Below, piece by piece: positions 32,605 to 44,260 of a stretch of DNA of 64,000 bases. Source of the DNA: Ustilago trichophora (lineage: Eukaryota > Basidiomycota > Ustilaginomycetes > Ustilaginales > Ustilaginaceae); contig OOIN01000031.1 in the NCBI GenBank assembly GCA_900323505.1, forward strand, positions 124,001 to 188,000. The letters are read 5' to 3'. Both the position numbers and the translations under genes were made by a program. The first letter of the stretch is position 1. Every line of letters starts with the position of its first letter. A model generated the notes under the pieces. The model was given only the letters and a program-made list of their open reading frames with translations. It was not told the origin of the DNA and ran no database searches.

Positions 32605-34070
32605 GATGGAATCAAGCTAGCTTTTGCGCAGCTAGAAGCGTACACGGTCGATAGCAGTCAACGCTTGCGATCCAAGTGGGGAGTTCGATAGAGCCTCGTA
32701 CCGGCCAAAAAGGAACAAAAAAAAAAGAAGTTGCGGTCTTGCGCAGGCTCTGGCTGAGCTCGATTGGTTGGGATGAGTAGCAAGCCGCTTGCGTAGAGCT
32801 TGCGGTAAAAGCGCTACTGTCGAAGAGATACGGACAGCTGAAGGAGCTGTTGCGAGGTGATGGTGGCAAACACGAAGAAGAGGAAAAGGCTCACGGTCTG
32901 TGGTGGTGAAGCGCTCAAGCGGCTTGTGCGGCGTCGAAATTGGATCAAGACTGCTGCTGAGCTTCCGTGTGGCTCACCAACTTACTCATGTTTGAGTGAA
33001 TATGGGAGAGCGTGTCGCATTTTCTTCCAAAGCGCGTCGGTCTGGCTTCGAGTTGTCATTTTCTCGCAGAGTTGATCACCTCGTGCCGCCCGATATACAC
33101 ACCCGGCCCATCGGGATTCGACAGCTTAACAGCTACAGTAAATGTATTGTACCGCAAAATTTGGTGGAGGTTGACGGCCGGATCGCTCAGTTCAGGAGAA
33201 AGCAGCTCGCAAATCCGAGTTGAAACTCAGTCTCTCCCTTTTTGCGTGGGCGACGATAGGAGCTAGGCTCCGAGCAAATCTGGCTACGCACGAGAGCAGC
33301 CTCTGTAATCACGCCTGAATCTGCGTGAGAGGTGTGTGCTCAGCCGCTCACCACACACTCAGCCCAACGGTGCTGAACAAGACAAAAGGGTTCAACGCAG
33401 CCCAATTTTTGAAAAAAAAAGGACCCTTTTTTGTGGGCACACACCACAGCGCAGCAGGTGGCCCGTGAATCGCAGCACAGCGTCGCAATGGCTTAGCTTG
33501 AATGCGGAGCCTCAGAGTGTGCGTATGTGCTGTACATACAGTATGTGTGGTGTGTGCTTTTTGGCGGCGCGCGTGTACAGTGCTGTATCCAACCAGCACA
33601 GATACCAGCACAGATCCAGTGCCAAAAAAGCGTCACCAACCGTATGGCTGCGGATGGAGCTGCTCGCCGCCCCGCTCATCCTCCTCCACACAACACAAGA
33701 GCGCAGCAGACAAGGTCTCTGTCTCACTATCACTACCATCGTCCTCACCTACCCATTCTCGTCATCACCATCTACATCGCGACTCTCTTGATCAACTTGA
33801 CGCATCTTACCACTTGCAATCCATCAACACATTTGTACAAGACGTAGAGGCAGTCCATCGTCGTTGTCCTTGCCCTCCTACTCCGAGTCATCCTCGATCT
33901 CTTCAGCGCACGCTCTGCTACTCAAGACTGCTGTTGATCCGATTGCGCTCTTTCAAAAAGCCAAGCACCGTTTTCTGATCACTCTGCATCGTCGAGTCAA
34001 TCTACCCAGGCTGCTCAAAATTGAAAGCTCTCTGAGAAGCTGATATTCTCATCCACCATCCAGTAGCAAG
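32605..34070. other. Divergent promoter region (spt16 / atg8)
   Basis: About 1.5 kb between two divergent start codons. It holds A-rich runs (32708-32724 and 33408-33420), TACAGTA sites at 33134 and 33537 and a CA/CT-rich leader in front of atg8. Short open frames are not credible genes. Confidence 0.6.
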
Positions 34071-34427
34071 ATGCGTTCGGCTTTCAAGAACGAGCACTCA
34101 TTCGAGAAGCGCAAGGCCGAGGCCGAAAGAATTCGACAAAAGTACCCGGATCGCATTCCCGTCATCTGCGAAAAGGCCGATCGCACCGACATCCCTACTA
34201 TTGACAAGAAAAAGTACCTGGTGCCTTCGGATCTCACAGTTGGCCAGTTTGTCTATGTCATCCGCAAGCGAATCAAGCTCGCACCCGAGAAGGCCATCTT
34301 CATCTTTGTTGACGAGGTGCTCCCCGCGACAGCAGCGCTGATGAGCGCCATCTACGAGGAGCACAAGGACGAGGACGGTTTCCTGTACGTATCCTACTCT
34401 GGCGAGAACACGTTCGGTGGTTTCTGA
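34071..34427 (+). CDS. atg8: Ubiquitin-like autophagy protein Atg8
   Basis: Atg8 is conjugated to phosphatidylethanolamine on forming autophagosomes and recruits cargo and machinery. The 118-residue frame is full length and intron-free. Two N-terminal helices ([30 protein letters not shown]) precede the ubiquitin fold, with the [23 protein letters not shown] and [37 protein letters not shown] blocks typical of the family. The chain ends FGGF: Gly116 is the conserved glycine exposed by Atg4, so a Gly-Phe dipeptide is expected to be removed. Transcription diverges from spt16; the following 1.7 kb to the next gene is non-coding. Confidence 0.98.
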   Translation: MRSAFKNEHSFEKRKAEAERIRQKYPDRIPVICEKADRTDIPTIDKKKYLVPSDLTVGQFVYVIRKRIKLAPEKAIFIFVDEVLPATAALMSAIYEEHKDEDGFLYVSYSGENTFGGF

Positions 34428-36141
34428 TCGCACATGACTCTGCCCTGCCACCGCATCAAAGCCGACACGGACCTTTTCAATATGCACGATGCGCAAGCAA
34501 ACCGCCTAGTCATCTCTTTTCTTTGTTGCCAGTGCTGCTGGGCTTCAGATCCTCGACTCTGATGATTGCTCAGACACCGATCATCAAACCTGTTTAAAGG
34601 GCCTTGTGCGAATGCCCACAATGACCACGCATCCTCTCTTTGGCTGCTTGGCCAAGCACCTTGCTGTTGCTTGGCAGATCGCATCGACAGGCTGGCTCAA
34701 CGACCCGCATTCCATGGCTCTCGACTTGTCATCTTCCGTCTCCAAATTGATTTCTTTCGTCTCATCTCCTTGCTCGACCGCTCGACTCTGTCATCTCAAA
34801 CCTTCTCTACTTTGTTCTCGCATGTTTCTAGTCGCTTCTGCTTGTAATCTTACGTCTGCTTCGCTTTTCTCTCAGCTTGTTATTGAACCCCCAAATCGAA
34901 TCCTGGAATCGCATCTCGTGCGATTGTCCATGCTTGCAGGTTCAGTAGTGATTTCAGTCATACAGCCCGCATCATTTCGATCTGGCCAGCGAGCCTTGTT
35001 GATTGCACCGCTCGAGGCTCGTTACATGACACAGTACGTGAGGCAGCACATGGACATGATTCTTTTGAATCGGTACAATCTACGCTGACAGTATCGCAAC
35101 CTAGACGCCTTCTGTCGATGCGATGCTTGGCAACAGACTAGTATGTTGAGTGCAACAGATGAATAGTGATGAAGGGCTGTACCTTTTTACGACTTGCTCC
35201 AGTCGGTGTGAGTAGATGACTTGCTTTGGTCGATCCATTTGTTGTTTGTGACGGACCAACAAGGCTGCTGATCGTGTGCCAACAGGGTCTATCATCGACA
35301 AACAAGATTGGGATTGAATCTTGAACGCTGTTTGATACGTTTCAGCGGCTGTGACGTGTGTTTGTGATGTGCTGTGCAGTATACATGTTAACTCGTCCGG
35401 CTATTTAGCCCACAGATCCGACTTTTTTTCTTTTCTTTTTTCTTTTTTCTTTTTCTCTTGTTTTTTTTTTGAGAGAGGTCAAGAGAGAGGGTTGAGAGGC
35501 CGAAATGCGAGACAAAGTTGACAAGAAAGCAGAGACAGCTCGTGATCAAGATCGCCTTTTCAACATTCGTCTCGACATCCACAGGCAACAGGAATCCTCG
35601 TCAAAGCTCCCGACCGTCCTGGTCACAAAGCAAAGGCCTCCATCTATCGAGTGCCGCCTGATCACATCACCACTCTCAAAAAGTGTCACGTGTGTTTCGG
35701 CGCAGCACAAGCTTTGACACTACCACCATCCATCCTGCCAACACTCGCTTCTGCACTCCGGCGTAAACGGCTAGCATTGTCATTCCAGACACAACACTCT
35801 TTGCTTGGAAGATTTCTCATTTGCATGCAAACGAGCTTCTCAGCCAAATTCTCCTCTAGTTCCGTCAACGAAGCGCAGTCCACTATGTGTTGTTTCTGAA
35901 CCTGTCGCTCATCCCTCAGCTCAGTCACTCAGCCGAGTGCTCCTTGATCCGTTCTATCAATCCGACTCGACCCACCACGGCGTCGTCGATCTCTCAACTG
36001 ATCATCATTCAGGCCAGTCGTTAGTCGCCGAACGATCGATACTCTTTACGAGCGAGCCAACATAGGCCGAAAACAATTGAATTGCTAACATTAAAAGCAT
36101 TCGGGACGTTCTAGTGACTTGTCATATAACCACCCTTAACA
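34428..36141. other. Intergenic region (atg8 / PPP4R1-like)
   Basis: About 1.7 kb holding the atg8 3' flank and the promoter and leader of the next gene. A T-rich pyrimidine stretch (35422-35470) stands out. Frames such as 34606-35088 show no domain and are not credible. Confidence 0.6.
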
Positions 36142-39100
36142 ATGGCGGAAGATCGTCCCAAGGAACCAGAGATCAAGGTCTCCGAGGATGGCATCAATGC
36201 CAATTTCAGCCTGTCACCCAGACTCGACCAGCCTCCATCGCGTCCCATGGGCTCAGCGCTTCGAGGCAGACATCACCACCATAACCGCAACCACTCGATC
36301 GACACAAAGGACCGCACAAGTCCCATCCTAGGCTTCGGTCCCTTGCAGTCCTCCGACCGTTCTTGGAGTGTTGCTGATCTCGGAGGTCCAGATCACCACG
36401 CCAACTCATCTGACGCATCTTCTACCTCGTTGGACCCGTCTCGTGCTCTCAATGGCTCTCATGACTATCCTTCAGGCCTTTCGGTTTCCCGTGCAAAGCC
36501 GATTTCCAACAGCACCAACTTGACACCCTCCAGCTCGCCAAATCTCTACCCCTCAGCACGCAAGGTCAGCGCCGGCTCCAGCTCAACCTCGAGCAGCAGC
36601 AGCACCGGCAGTGCTTCTCCCGATGCAAGCTTCACATCAGAGGCGCGCCGGTCCAATGCTCGCACCGCTGATCGTCATCAGCCCAATGGCACCTCCCACC
36701 ACTTATCCGAAGCAAGCACTCGCCGCACTGCTTCGCCCGCCCGCAGCTTCTCCGGTGCGCCCATCTCGCCACGCCTACAGTCCACCATTTCGGCCCACGC
36801 CGGTCTTGCACATGCTCGTCGCGCCAGCACCGATCTCGCCACCGCTCCTTTCCGCGCACCTTCGCCCATTTTCTTGCCATCAGCCTCTCCACCTACTGTG
36901 CCCGCCAATCCCGAGTCGCAGCACGCCTGGGACTCGGTCTGGCCCCGCTCCTCGACTCCGGATCGTGCTGACCAGTTGCGAAGGATTGGCTCCATATCTC
37001 CTGTAGCAGGATCTCCTGGCCGTGCTTCGCCCTCTGCACTATCCAATTCCATGGATCTCTCCCGGTCTCCCTCCACCTCCTTCGACTCTAGCTCTCCCGC
37101 AACTTCTTCCACCGTGCTCGGAAGACCCAAGGCGCGGCGACCGCACGAGTTACGTGGCTCTTCGTCTTCACCTATCCTCCGCATGAGCCCTAGCGCTCTC
37201 CGTGATAGCCATGATTCCTCAAGAAGTCCACGCAGGAGCCTAGAGACCATGAGGACCGAACCGGTCATCAAAATCGGCTTCACACCTCCATCTGCACCTG
37301 GCACACCGGGAGAGACTTCGAGACCGGCTAGTGCTGGTGCCACGCTTGCCTCTCAGAGTCCTGCCAGCAGAGTTCTGTCTCCGGCCACAGAAGCGGCGCC
37401 ACACGTCGATGCCGCCAGCGCACTCGTGTCGCATCGAACCAGCAGCACAGGTTCCTCGTGGTTGCCAGAACGTGCCGAGTCGCCATCGGCAACATTCAAC
37501 ATCGATCCAAAGAAGCGAACCAGCTCGGTGCCCGTACCTCAGGCGCTGCCGCTCCCAGCCAGAACCCCTTCGCCCAAGATGTCACCGACTTCACCACGAT
37601 CGCCTTTCCTCGAACTCTCCGCATCGGCTGCTATGGCACCCAATGGATCCAGTACGGGCCTCGGCGAGAGTCCGCCCAAGACACGCAGCTTCATCGCCAT
37701 GCCACCGCGCTCAGGTTATGAACTCAGTGATGACCCGGACGATGTCGGGTCCGAAGAAGATGGCTCCACCTCGGAGAGGGAGAGCGTCGGCACCAACGAT
37801 GAGGATTTAGAAGGCTCGGAGCTCGATGACGAGGATATTGCAGACGCGGACAGCGCGGCCGATGAGGACGAACAACGTGAGATTCCTCTCCACGGCGAGG
37901 CCAACGGCTCTGACGATGCGGGCGATTTGCAGAGCCAAGACACAGAGCACGACTCGCAGGGCAGCGAACACACAAACATGGTATCGGAACGCCCGTCGCT
38001 GCCAAAGCGACCCAGCTTGACCAGGTCCGGCGTAGTCCCGCCTCCCATCACTGTCATCGAGCATTTGCGCAGCCCGTTGGATCCTCTTGCCCAGGCCGAG
38101 AACTCTGCCCGAGCTCTCGCCGCGCAGAAAGGATCGGCAAGCAGCGCCATGCTCAACTTCTTCCGCGACGAGCCCAGCGCGCCGGACACTCAGCAGCTTG
38201 GCCTTACAGGCGATGCTCAGCTCTCGGACGCCGTGATGCCCTCGGCGCTTGGTCTCGATGCCGGAGAAGCACAGCCCATGGATGCAATGATGGAAGAGGG
38301 TGTAAACGGTATCGACGAGGATGAAGATGATGACGATGATGACGACGATGAGCAGGGCATCAGTGCTGTGCTCGAGAACGCCGAAGAAAGTCTCAACACG
38401 CTTGAGCGCATCTTTTTGTTTGCCAAGAGCGACATGGCATATCACAGGGTGTTGGTTTCACAATCGCTGCCAGATTGGATCAGAGAGGTGGAGCTCAACG
38501 ATGCCGTCGAGTACATCTTCCCACTGCTCAATGGTCTGGCTACCGACGAGCTCGATGTCTGTGCCGCTTTCGCTCCCGAGATTGGCCGGGTCATGTGGTT
38601 CTTCTTCCGCAACTGCCCCATCGCCGAGCTTGCCGATGAGTCCACCGAGATGCAAAGTGCAGATGACCAACAAACAGAAAGAGCATCGCGACCGAGGATC
38701 AGCCTCGCCGCCTTCACCACCTTGCTCTGCGCTCTCTTGCTCAACCAAAACACGATCATTGCCGGTGCCACTCAACAATCGCTGGTTCATCTCTTCTACC
38801 GTCTCGACCGCCGTGACCTCGAATTTTCGAAAGAGGAGCTCGCCGAAAAGAGCCAAGACGAGGTGCAGGCGCGACAGCAGGAGCAGGATCTTGAGAGTTA
38901 CATTACACATGCCTCGGGTCGTGACGGTCAGCCCGTTCCACACGAAGACTACCACTTTGACGATCAGGCCAGGCTAGCCGTCAAGAACGAGCTGCTCGAG
39001 AATGTCGCGCTTGCACTGGCACAGCTTAATCACGGTCGTGCCAGCGATGAAGAGGGCGAGAATGGCGAAGAGCAGTCGCAAGCTCAAGCTCCATCTGGGC

Positions 39101-42066
39101 AATCAACCGGTGAGAACAACTCGCAAGACCTCTTGTCAGGAAGAGATGAAGCCATGGAGGAAGACAGTGCAGATGACTCAGAGAAAGACAACTCCGCTTC
39201 TGAGGTCAGCGCTTCGTCCGCGCCTGCAGCTGCTTCCAACGATCCCATGGACGAGGAGCAAGAATCGTCCGAGGCAGTTGCATGGAGACAGGACAAGAAT
39301 TTCTGGGGTCAGCAGAGCGATGGCTCGGCAAGCGATGTGCAGATTGACGAGGACGAAGAGTCGGCTGTTGGTCGCATGGCCTCAGTCAGCCTCCTTGCGG
39401 CTCTGGCGGCGGACGAGCTCATCCCTCAAGACACATTGTTGAACCGATTTGCACCCGAAGTACTCAAGCTCATCGACGATGGCGCGTTCTACGTGCGAAA
39501 GGAAGTCGCGAGCTCGCTTGGACCTCTGTCACGCAACATGACGGTTGAGGCAGTCGAGCAAATCGTCCTTCCGGCCCTCCACAAGGCCATTCACGACCGC
39601 AACTGGCACGTTCGACAAGCTGCCTGCTTCTCAATCCCTGCTATCCTTGGCCGACTGGACGAAAAGCTGCGACGCGAACAGACGCTCCTCTTCATGCGAG
39701 CACTGGTCAACGACGTCTCGCGTCAACTCAGGATGGCTGCGCTCGAGATCATTGGCGAGGTCATCTACATGTTCCACAACACGGAAGCTGGTGTACCCGA
39801 GGAGCTCGTGCGCTTCTTCCTGGGCGAGCCATTTGATGGTCCGCCGCAGCAAGGCGACGCATCGCTGACGTTTGACAAGACAAGCGATCCTGAAGGCACC
39901 GAAGCGCTATTCGAGGAAGAGAGTGCCATGATGGTGGATGCAGACTCGAATTTGGGTGTGCCCTCGTCCCTGCGCGACGATCAAGACTCGCTCCTGGCCA
40001 GCTTTGGCTACGGAGGAAACGAAAGCTCGATGATGGACGCCGCACCCTGGGATAACAACTTCCGCGTCAACAACTTTGATCCCGAACGCCCGCTTGTGGT
40101 TGCCTATAACCTTCCCGCTGTTGTGCTTACGTTGGGGTCAGAACAGTGGGGCCGCTTGAAGCAAGCACACGCCGAGCTGACGACGAGCGACAAGCCCAAA
40201 GTGCGCAAGAGTCTAGCCGCTTCGTTGCACGAGGTGGCCAAGATCATTGGTCAAGAGGCGACTCGCGACGATCTGTTGCCCGCCGCCACGCGATTTGTGA
40301 CCGACGATGACGCTGAAGTGCGTACTGCCATGTTTGACAACATCGACGTCTTCCTCTCGTGCCTGCCGCAGGCGGGGGCTGAGAAGATGCTTTGGCAACT
40401 GTTGTCGCTATGGTCTTCCGGTTCACTGCGAGACTGGCGGCTGCGTGAGCGTTTGGCGCTGCACATCCCGAGTATGGCCAAACAGTTCTTGCTGGAAGAC
40501 GAAGAAGGCAATCTGGTATCATTGATGCAGCTTGCGCTCGCCGATCCGATCAGCGCAGTGCGCGATGCGGGTATTCAATGCGTGCCAAACCTATACAAGG
40601 CGTTCGCCGAACACGATCAAGTGATCGCGGATGGCTTCTTGGGCATGGTGAGCGATCTGGGCGACAGTCCTGGCTACCGTCTGCGGGTTGCTTGCCTGCT
40701 ATGCATCGGCGCTTTGGTCGAGTCAGGCATCCAGAGATCGTCTTGCGAGCTTCTGCTGCTGAGCCGCCTTGGCCAGATGGGCGACGACCGCGTTGTTGAC
40801 GTGAGGATTGCCCTCTCGCGTACGCTGGGTCAGATGTGCCGCAAAGACGAGCTGTACGCCTTGCCTCAGTCGAGATCGGAAGACCTGAACAAGCTGATCG
40901 CCAAGCTGGCCAACGACGAGGCAGAAGAAGTGCGTCAACCTGTATCTGGCATCTTTTCGGACGAAGAATTGAGCCAACATGCTCTGCCCGCACGAACGGA
41001 AGCAGCGCCACGCAAGCTCGTACTGGGACCTGCCGACGGCGGACCGCACCGACCCGAGGGCGAAGGTGGATTCACCAACAACTTTGTGGACGCTGACGGT
41101 GACGATGGCGACATCGACGTGTTCCAGATGGACGACGATGGCAATGCCGGCGAAGGCAACTCGAACGACGACAATGTCAACGAGGAGAGTCAGCGGCAGC
41201 ACGGCTGGGATGGCATCAAGGAGACCTCTGCACCCACTACGCAAGAACAGTCGGCTCAGCATCTGGAGATGTCTCGAGCTAGCATCTTTGGTGTAGCCAA
41301 ACGTCAGATGGAGCTCGATTTTGGATCGGACTGGGTCAATGCCAATGGTTCCGCATTCTTTGATTATGGTGACAACGATGAGGACGACGAGATTGAAGAA
41401 GACGACGGATTGGATGAGGAACCGCACCATCTGCTCAACGTGGATTGCGACTCGAGTGGTTCTGGCGAGCTAATCGAGCATGAAGCACTGCAAGAAGACG
41501 AAGTCTCGGCCAACAAAAGCAAGGATCAAGCCGAAGATGAATCACAATATTCGGAAGAACAAGAATCGCAAGCAGCGGACAACAGCATGGAAGAATCGCA
41601 CTCGGATCACGGGATTACGCTCTCTTCACCGCAGCGTGGACTCGAACCCGCCAGCTCGAACGACGGCAATACTTCATCGGACAGCCCGAGGCGTGCCAGT
41701 CCCACATCAGGTGGGAAAGCAGCGGATCCTTTCCTAGCATTCGTCGCGGGTCGCCGATCGCAAGACCTCTCGAAACTTCAGATGGATCTCGGTGGGCGAA
41801 TGCCAGCCTCGCGCATTGCAGCCAAACGATCACGTCTATCCAACGGCAGTGCTGCCGCCCAGCCCGAAGCTACCGAAGGCGAGGAGGAGGAAGAAGGTGA
41901 ACAGCTACAAAGTCCCACCGGAGACGAAGAGATGATGGGCACTCGATACTCTTTGAAAAACTCTGGTGACTGGTCTCAGCTTCGAAGTGAACAAGCATCG
42001 CGAGAAGAGGAAGGTGGCAGCAGTGCTGCTGCTGACGGTGGCGAGGACGACTTTGTCCAATTGTAA
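36142..42066 (+). CDS. PPP4R1-like HEAT-repeat regulator of protein phosphatase 4
   Basis: An intact 1974-residue frame. The first 750 residues are Ser/Pro-rich disordered sequence with many SPS/SPR sites, then an acidic stretch (about 535-590) and a run of nearly pure Asp/Glu (about 724-740). HEAT repeats begin near residue 753 (LERIFLFAKSDMAYHRVL) and continue to about 1600, split by an acidic insertion (about 960-1060). Diagnostic blocks include VLKLIDDGAFYVRKEVASSLGPL, HDRNWHVRQAACFSIPAI, AYNLPAVVLTLGSEQW and SLRDWRLRERLALHIPSMA, which parallel PPP4R1, a scaffold that brings the PP4 catalytic subunit to substrates. The tail (1600-1974) is again acidic and disordered. At about twice the length of human PPP4R1 the extra sequence is all low complexity. 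Other HEAT phosphatase scaffolds are less likely given the CAY/AYNLP...LTLG block. Confidence 0.85.
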   Translation: MAEDRPKEPEIKVSEDGINANFSLSPRLDQPPSRPMGSALRGRHHHHNRNHSIDTKDRTSPILGFGPLQSSDRSWSVADLGGPDHHANSSDASSTSLDPSRALNGSHDYPSGLSVSRAKPISNSTNLTPSSSPNLYPSARKVSAGSSSTSSSSSTGSASPDASFTSEARRSNARTADRHQPNGTSHHLSEASTRRTASPARSFSGAPISPRLQSTISAHAGLAHARRASTDLATAPFRAPSPIFLPSASPPTVPANPESQHAWDSVWPRSSTPDRADQLRRIGSISPVAGSPGRASPSALSNSMDLSRSPSTSFDSSSPATSSTVLGRPKARRPHELRGSSSSPILRMSPSALRDSHDSSRSPRRSLETMRTEPVIKIGFTPPSAPGTPGETSRPASAGATLASQSPASRVLSPATEAAPHVDAASALVSHRTSSTGSSWLPERAESPSATFNIDPKKRTSSVPVPQALPLPARTPSPKMSPTSPRSPFLELSASAAMAPNGSSTGLGESPPKTRSFIAMPPRSGYELSDDPDDVGSEEDGSTSERESVGTNDEDLEGSELDDEDIADADSAADEDEQREIPLHGEANGSDDAGDLQSQDTEHDSQGSEHTNMVSERPSLPKRPSLTRSGVVPPPITVIEHLRSPLDPLAQAENSARALAAQKGSASSAMLNFFRDEPSAPDTQQLGLTGDAQLSDAVMPSALGLDAGEAQPMDAMMEEGVNGIDEDEDDDDDDDDEQGISAVLENAEESLNTLERIFLFAKSDMAYHRVLVSQSLPDWIREVELNDAVEYIFPLLNGLATDELDVCAAFAPEIGRVMWFFFRNCPIAELADESTEMQSADDQQTERASRPRISLAAFTTLLCALLLNQNTIIAGATQQSLVHLFYRLDRRDLEFSKEELAEKSQDEVQARQQEQDLESYITHASGRDGQPVPHEDYHFDDQARLAVKNELLENVALALAQLNHGRASDEEGENGEEQSQAQAPSGQSTGENNSQDLLSGRDEAMEEDSADDSEKDNSASEVSASSAPAAASNDPMDEEQESSEAVAWRQDKNFWGQQSDGSASDVQIDEDEESAVGRMASVSLLAALAADELIPQDTLLNRFAPEVLKLIDDGAFYVRKEVASSLGPLSRNMTVEAVEQIVLPALHKAIHDRNWHVRQAACFSIPAILGRLDEKLRREQTLLFMRALVNDVSRQLRMAALEIIGEVIYMFHNTEAGVPEELVRFFLGEPFDGPPQQGDASLTFDKTSDPEGTEALFEEESAMMVDADSNLGVPSSLRDDQDSLLASFGYGGNESSMMDAAPWDNNFRVNNFDPERPLVVAYNLPAVVLTLGSEQWGRLKQAHAELTTSDKPKVRKSLAASLHEVAKIIGQEATRDDLLPAATRFVTDDDAEVRTAMFDNIDVFLSCLPQAGAEKMLWQLLSLWSSGSLRDWRLRERLALHIPSMAKQFLLEDEEGNLVSLMQLALADPISAVRDAGIQCVPNLYKAFAEHDQVIADGFLGMVSDLGDSPGYRLRVACLLCIGALVESGIQRSSCELLLLSRLGQMGDDRVVDVRIALSRTLGQMCRKDELYALPQSRSEDLNKLIAKLANDEAEEVRQPVSGIFSDEELSQHALPARTEAAPRKLVLGPADGGPHRPEGEGGFTNNFVDADGDDGDIDVFQMDDDGNAGEGNSNDDNVNEESQRQHGWDGIKETSAPTTQEQSAQHLEMSRASIFGVAKRQMELDFGSDWVNANGSAFFDYGDNDEDDEIEEDDGLDEEPHHLLNVDCDSSGSGELIEHEALQEDEVSANKSKDQAEDESQYSEEQESQAADNSMEESHSDHGITLSSPQRGLEPASSNDGNTSSDSPRRASPTSGGKAADPFLAFVAGRRSQDLSKLQMDLGGRMPASRIAAKRSRLSNGSAAAQPEATEGEEEEEGEQLQSPTGDEEMMGTRYSLKNSGDWSQLRSEQASREEEGGSSAAADGGEDDFVQL

Positions 42067-43206
42067 AAGAAAGTGTAGAGCTAAGGTGTGGATAAGGTGT
42101 CTCTGTGTTCTAGCAATAGGGCGTGATGATGTACAGTATTGTAGCTATCTTGTCCGGGACACGTTGGCAATCATTGTTAAAAAGGAAGATGAAATCGTGG
42201 TGACTGTCGAGTAAGGAAGAGCTATGTGGTTGAGTGCTAGTGAGCTTGGGCCTATGTGTTTCTGCATTGACCCCTTCCGCCCGTTTAATTTGGCATAGCT
42301 GGTTCAGGCACCACAAACGAAAACGAGTGCAGAAGAAGAGAAGCGGCTCAGAATGGTGAACAAGGGGTGCGTGTGCTGCCGTTGGTCAGGCAGATGCAGC
42401 AAAATCGAAAAGGGGAAACAATGGGCGTTTTACGATATCGTATCGGCTCAGGGAGAAAAGGAAAAGGAAAAGAAGGAGAAGGAGAAATCATGCTTGAAAT
42501 TGGACCCCTTGCATGTGGTTGGGTTGGGTGGAAATTTTTGGTTCTCCGACTGTCCAACTGGCACATCTGATTTGACAAGTCAATAAAGGCCGAAAAAAAG
42601 AAAAAAAAAAAAAAAAAAGAAAAAAAAAGAGAGAGGAAAGGGCGGCAATCCATTGTATTGGTTTACAAGTACATGCCCCTTGCGGCACCTCGATTGATTC
42701 GATTGTTACTTTGACTCGTCGAAATTGGCTCCTTGCTGGTGGTGCATTAATGATGGCTTTGATGATGGACGACATGCAAGCATTCATGGTTCGGGCCAGA
42801 ATGTTGCCGTTGGAAGAAGCCTTCTTATGCCAAGGACAGTGCAGCAGTAGAAGTGTGTGTATCTATGTGGGGGGAGGCAACGATTGGCCCGGCATATGGG
42901 CATTGCTTTGTGTCCCGTGTACCATGCAGTGTCTCGATAAGAAAGGAAAAGGAAACAGATCCTTTTGCCACACACACCACACACACATATACGAGACATA
43001 CTAAGCTGAGACCAAGATGAAGCGCCTCGTCTCGTTCAACTCTGCAGTGTGCGGTGTCGTATTGTAGTGAAAAAATTAATTAGAGTAATAAAAAAAAAGA
43101 TCGCTAGTGTACTGCTGTACAGAAACTAAGTAACTAGATCAGGCACTTGAACCCGCCTAATTTGAGATGTCCCTTTTGACCATGCTTTTCGTGCCTCACT
43201 TGAGAC

Positions 43207-43230
43207 TTTTTTTTTTTTTTTTTTTTTTTT
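43207..43230. repeat. Poly(T) tract, 24 bases
   Basis: An uninterrupted run of 24 T; together with A18 at 42601 it marks the AT-rich middle of this intergenic region. Confidence 0.9.
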
Positions 43231-43507
43231 CTCCGTCACATCTGTGTCACGCTGCGGAAGAGAGGTGAGCTTCCGAAGCCGGCTCTTTGAAGAAAACGGA
43301 AAGGAGAAAAAAAAAAAAAGAAAGAAAAAAAAAAGAAAAAAAAGAGTTAGGGAGCCGCAAAGCATCAAGCCGCTCCTCCCTCTATCCCTGAGCTTATACA
43401 GTGGACAGTATTGAGCTCGGCTAACTTCACATCTCTCTGAAATTGAAATGCACATGTTGTGTCGTAGTCAAGCTCAGATTCAACTCAAATTTCTCCACCC
43501 TGGATAC

Positions 43508-43556
43508 ACAGAGTACAGAGTACAGAGTACAGAGTACAGAGTACAGAGTACAGAGT
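43508..43556. repeat. Seven perfect ACAGAGT tandem units
   Basis: Exactly seven identical 7-base units (49 bases), unlike the dinucleotide repeats elsewhere. The unit junctions create GTAC. It lies about 700 bases upstream of the transporter start. Confidence 0.95.
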
Positions 43557-44260
43557 CAGTGACACAGTTGTGAACACAGTGGTACAGTGCTCGTTACAAG
43601 TGTCAAACAGCGACCACACCCCAGGTCACTGCTGAGTGTGCTGTTTCAAGTCAGCCTTGTGCCTCTCTTTCCCTTTTCTTTCTTTTTCTTTCAGGTTTGA
43701 CACTGCTCCTGCCGCTGTCAAACGCCCTCCGCTCTCTCTCTCCCTCTCGCTCTCTTTTGCTACCTCACTGTCCTCGCCCTTTCCGCATGTCACCTTTCTC
43801 ATCACATCGCATCGCATCTCATCTTGATCCTCTCCCTTCACCTTCATTCTAATTCCCTTTCAATCCCTCAACGCACATCTTTCTTGCTCGCCATCTTTGC
43901 TCTACCTTCAGCACACCCTCCATCGCCTTCGAGTGGCAATACCGCATCGGTGACCCTGCCCTTCTCTTCCGAACGGTTTCGTTTCACTCGCCACCCTTCA
44001 CCTGCCCCTTTTGCACATCATCATCATCATCATCTTCTTCTTCTTCTTCTTCTTCTTGTTCCTTCGATTGCTCGTTTCCATCTTTTATCCCACGAGCCAA
44101 GCTCATCTGCAACTCGATTCTAGATTCCCTACCTCTGCGCCTGCGATCCAGCTGCATCACCCACCCTCCGCATTGACATTGCTCCATCTAATCCAGCAAT
44201 CACAATCAGGCTGCAACAAAGCCTCTGCGTGGCTTACACCCGCCAACAACACATACCCAA

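Larger units (their letters stand above)
42067..44260. other. Intergenic region (PPP4R1-like / OPT transporter)
   Basis: About 2.2 kb with marked simple sequence: A18 at 42601-42618, T24 at 43207-43230, A-rich DNA at 43304-43345, seven ACAGAGT units at 43508-43556 and a CAT/CTT repeat at about 44020-44056. The last 600 bases are CT-rich and should be promoter and leader of the transporter gene. No credible gene is seen. Confidence 0.65.

Noticed and set aside
42711..43004. Possible small protein of 97 residues with a hydrophobic start
   Set aside because: The frame has no ATG at its beginning (TTG), lies in simple-sequence DNA and shows no convincing signal peptide.
43508..43556. CRISPR-like repetition
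   Set aside because: Units are 7 bases with no spacers and the genome is eukaryotic; it is a simple tandem array.
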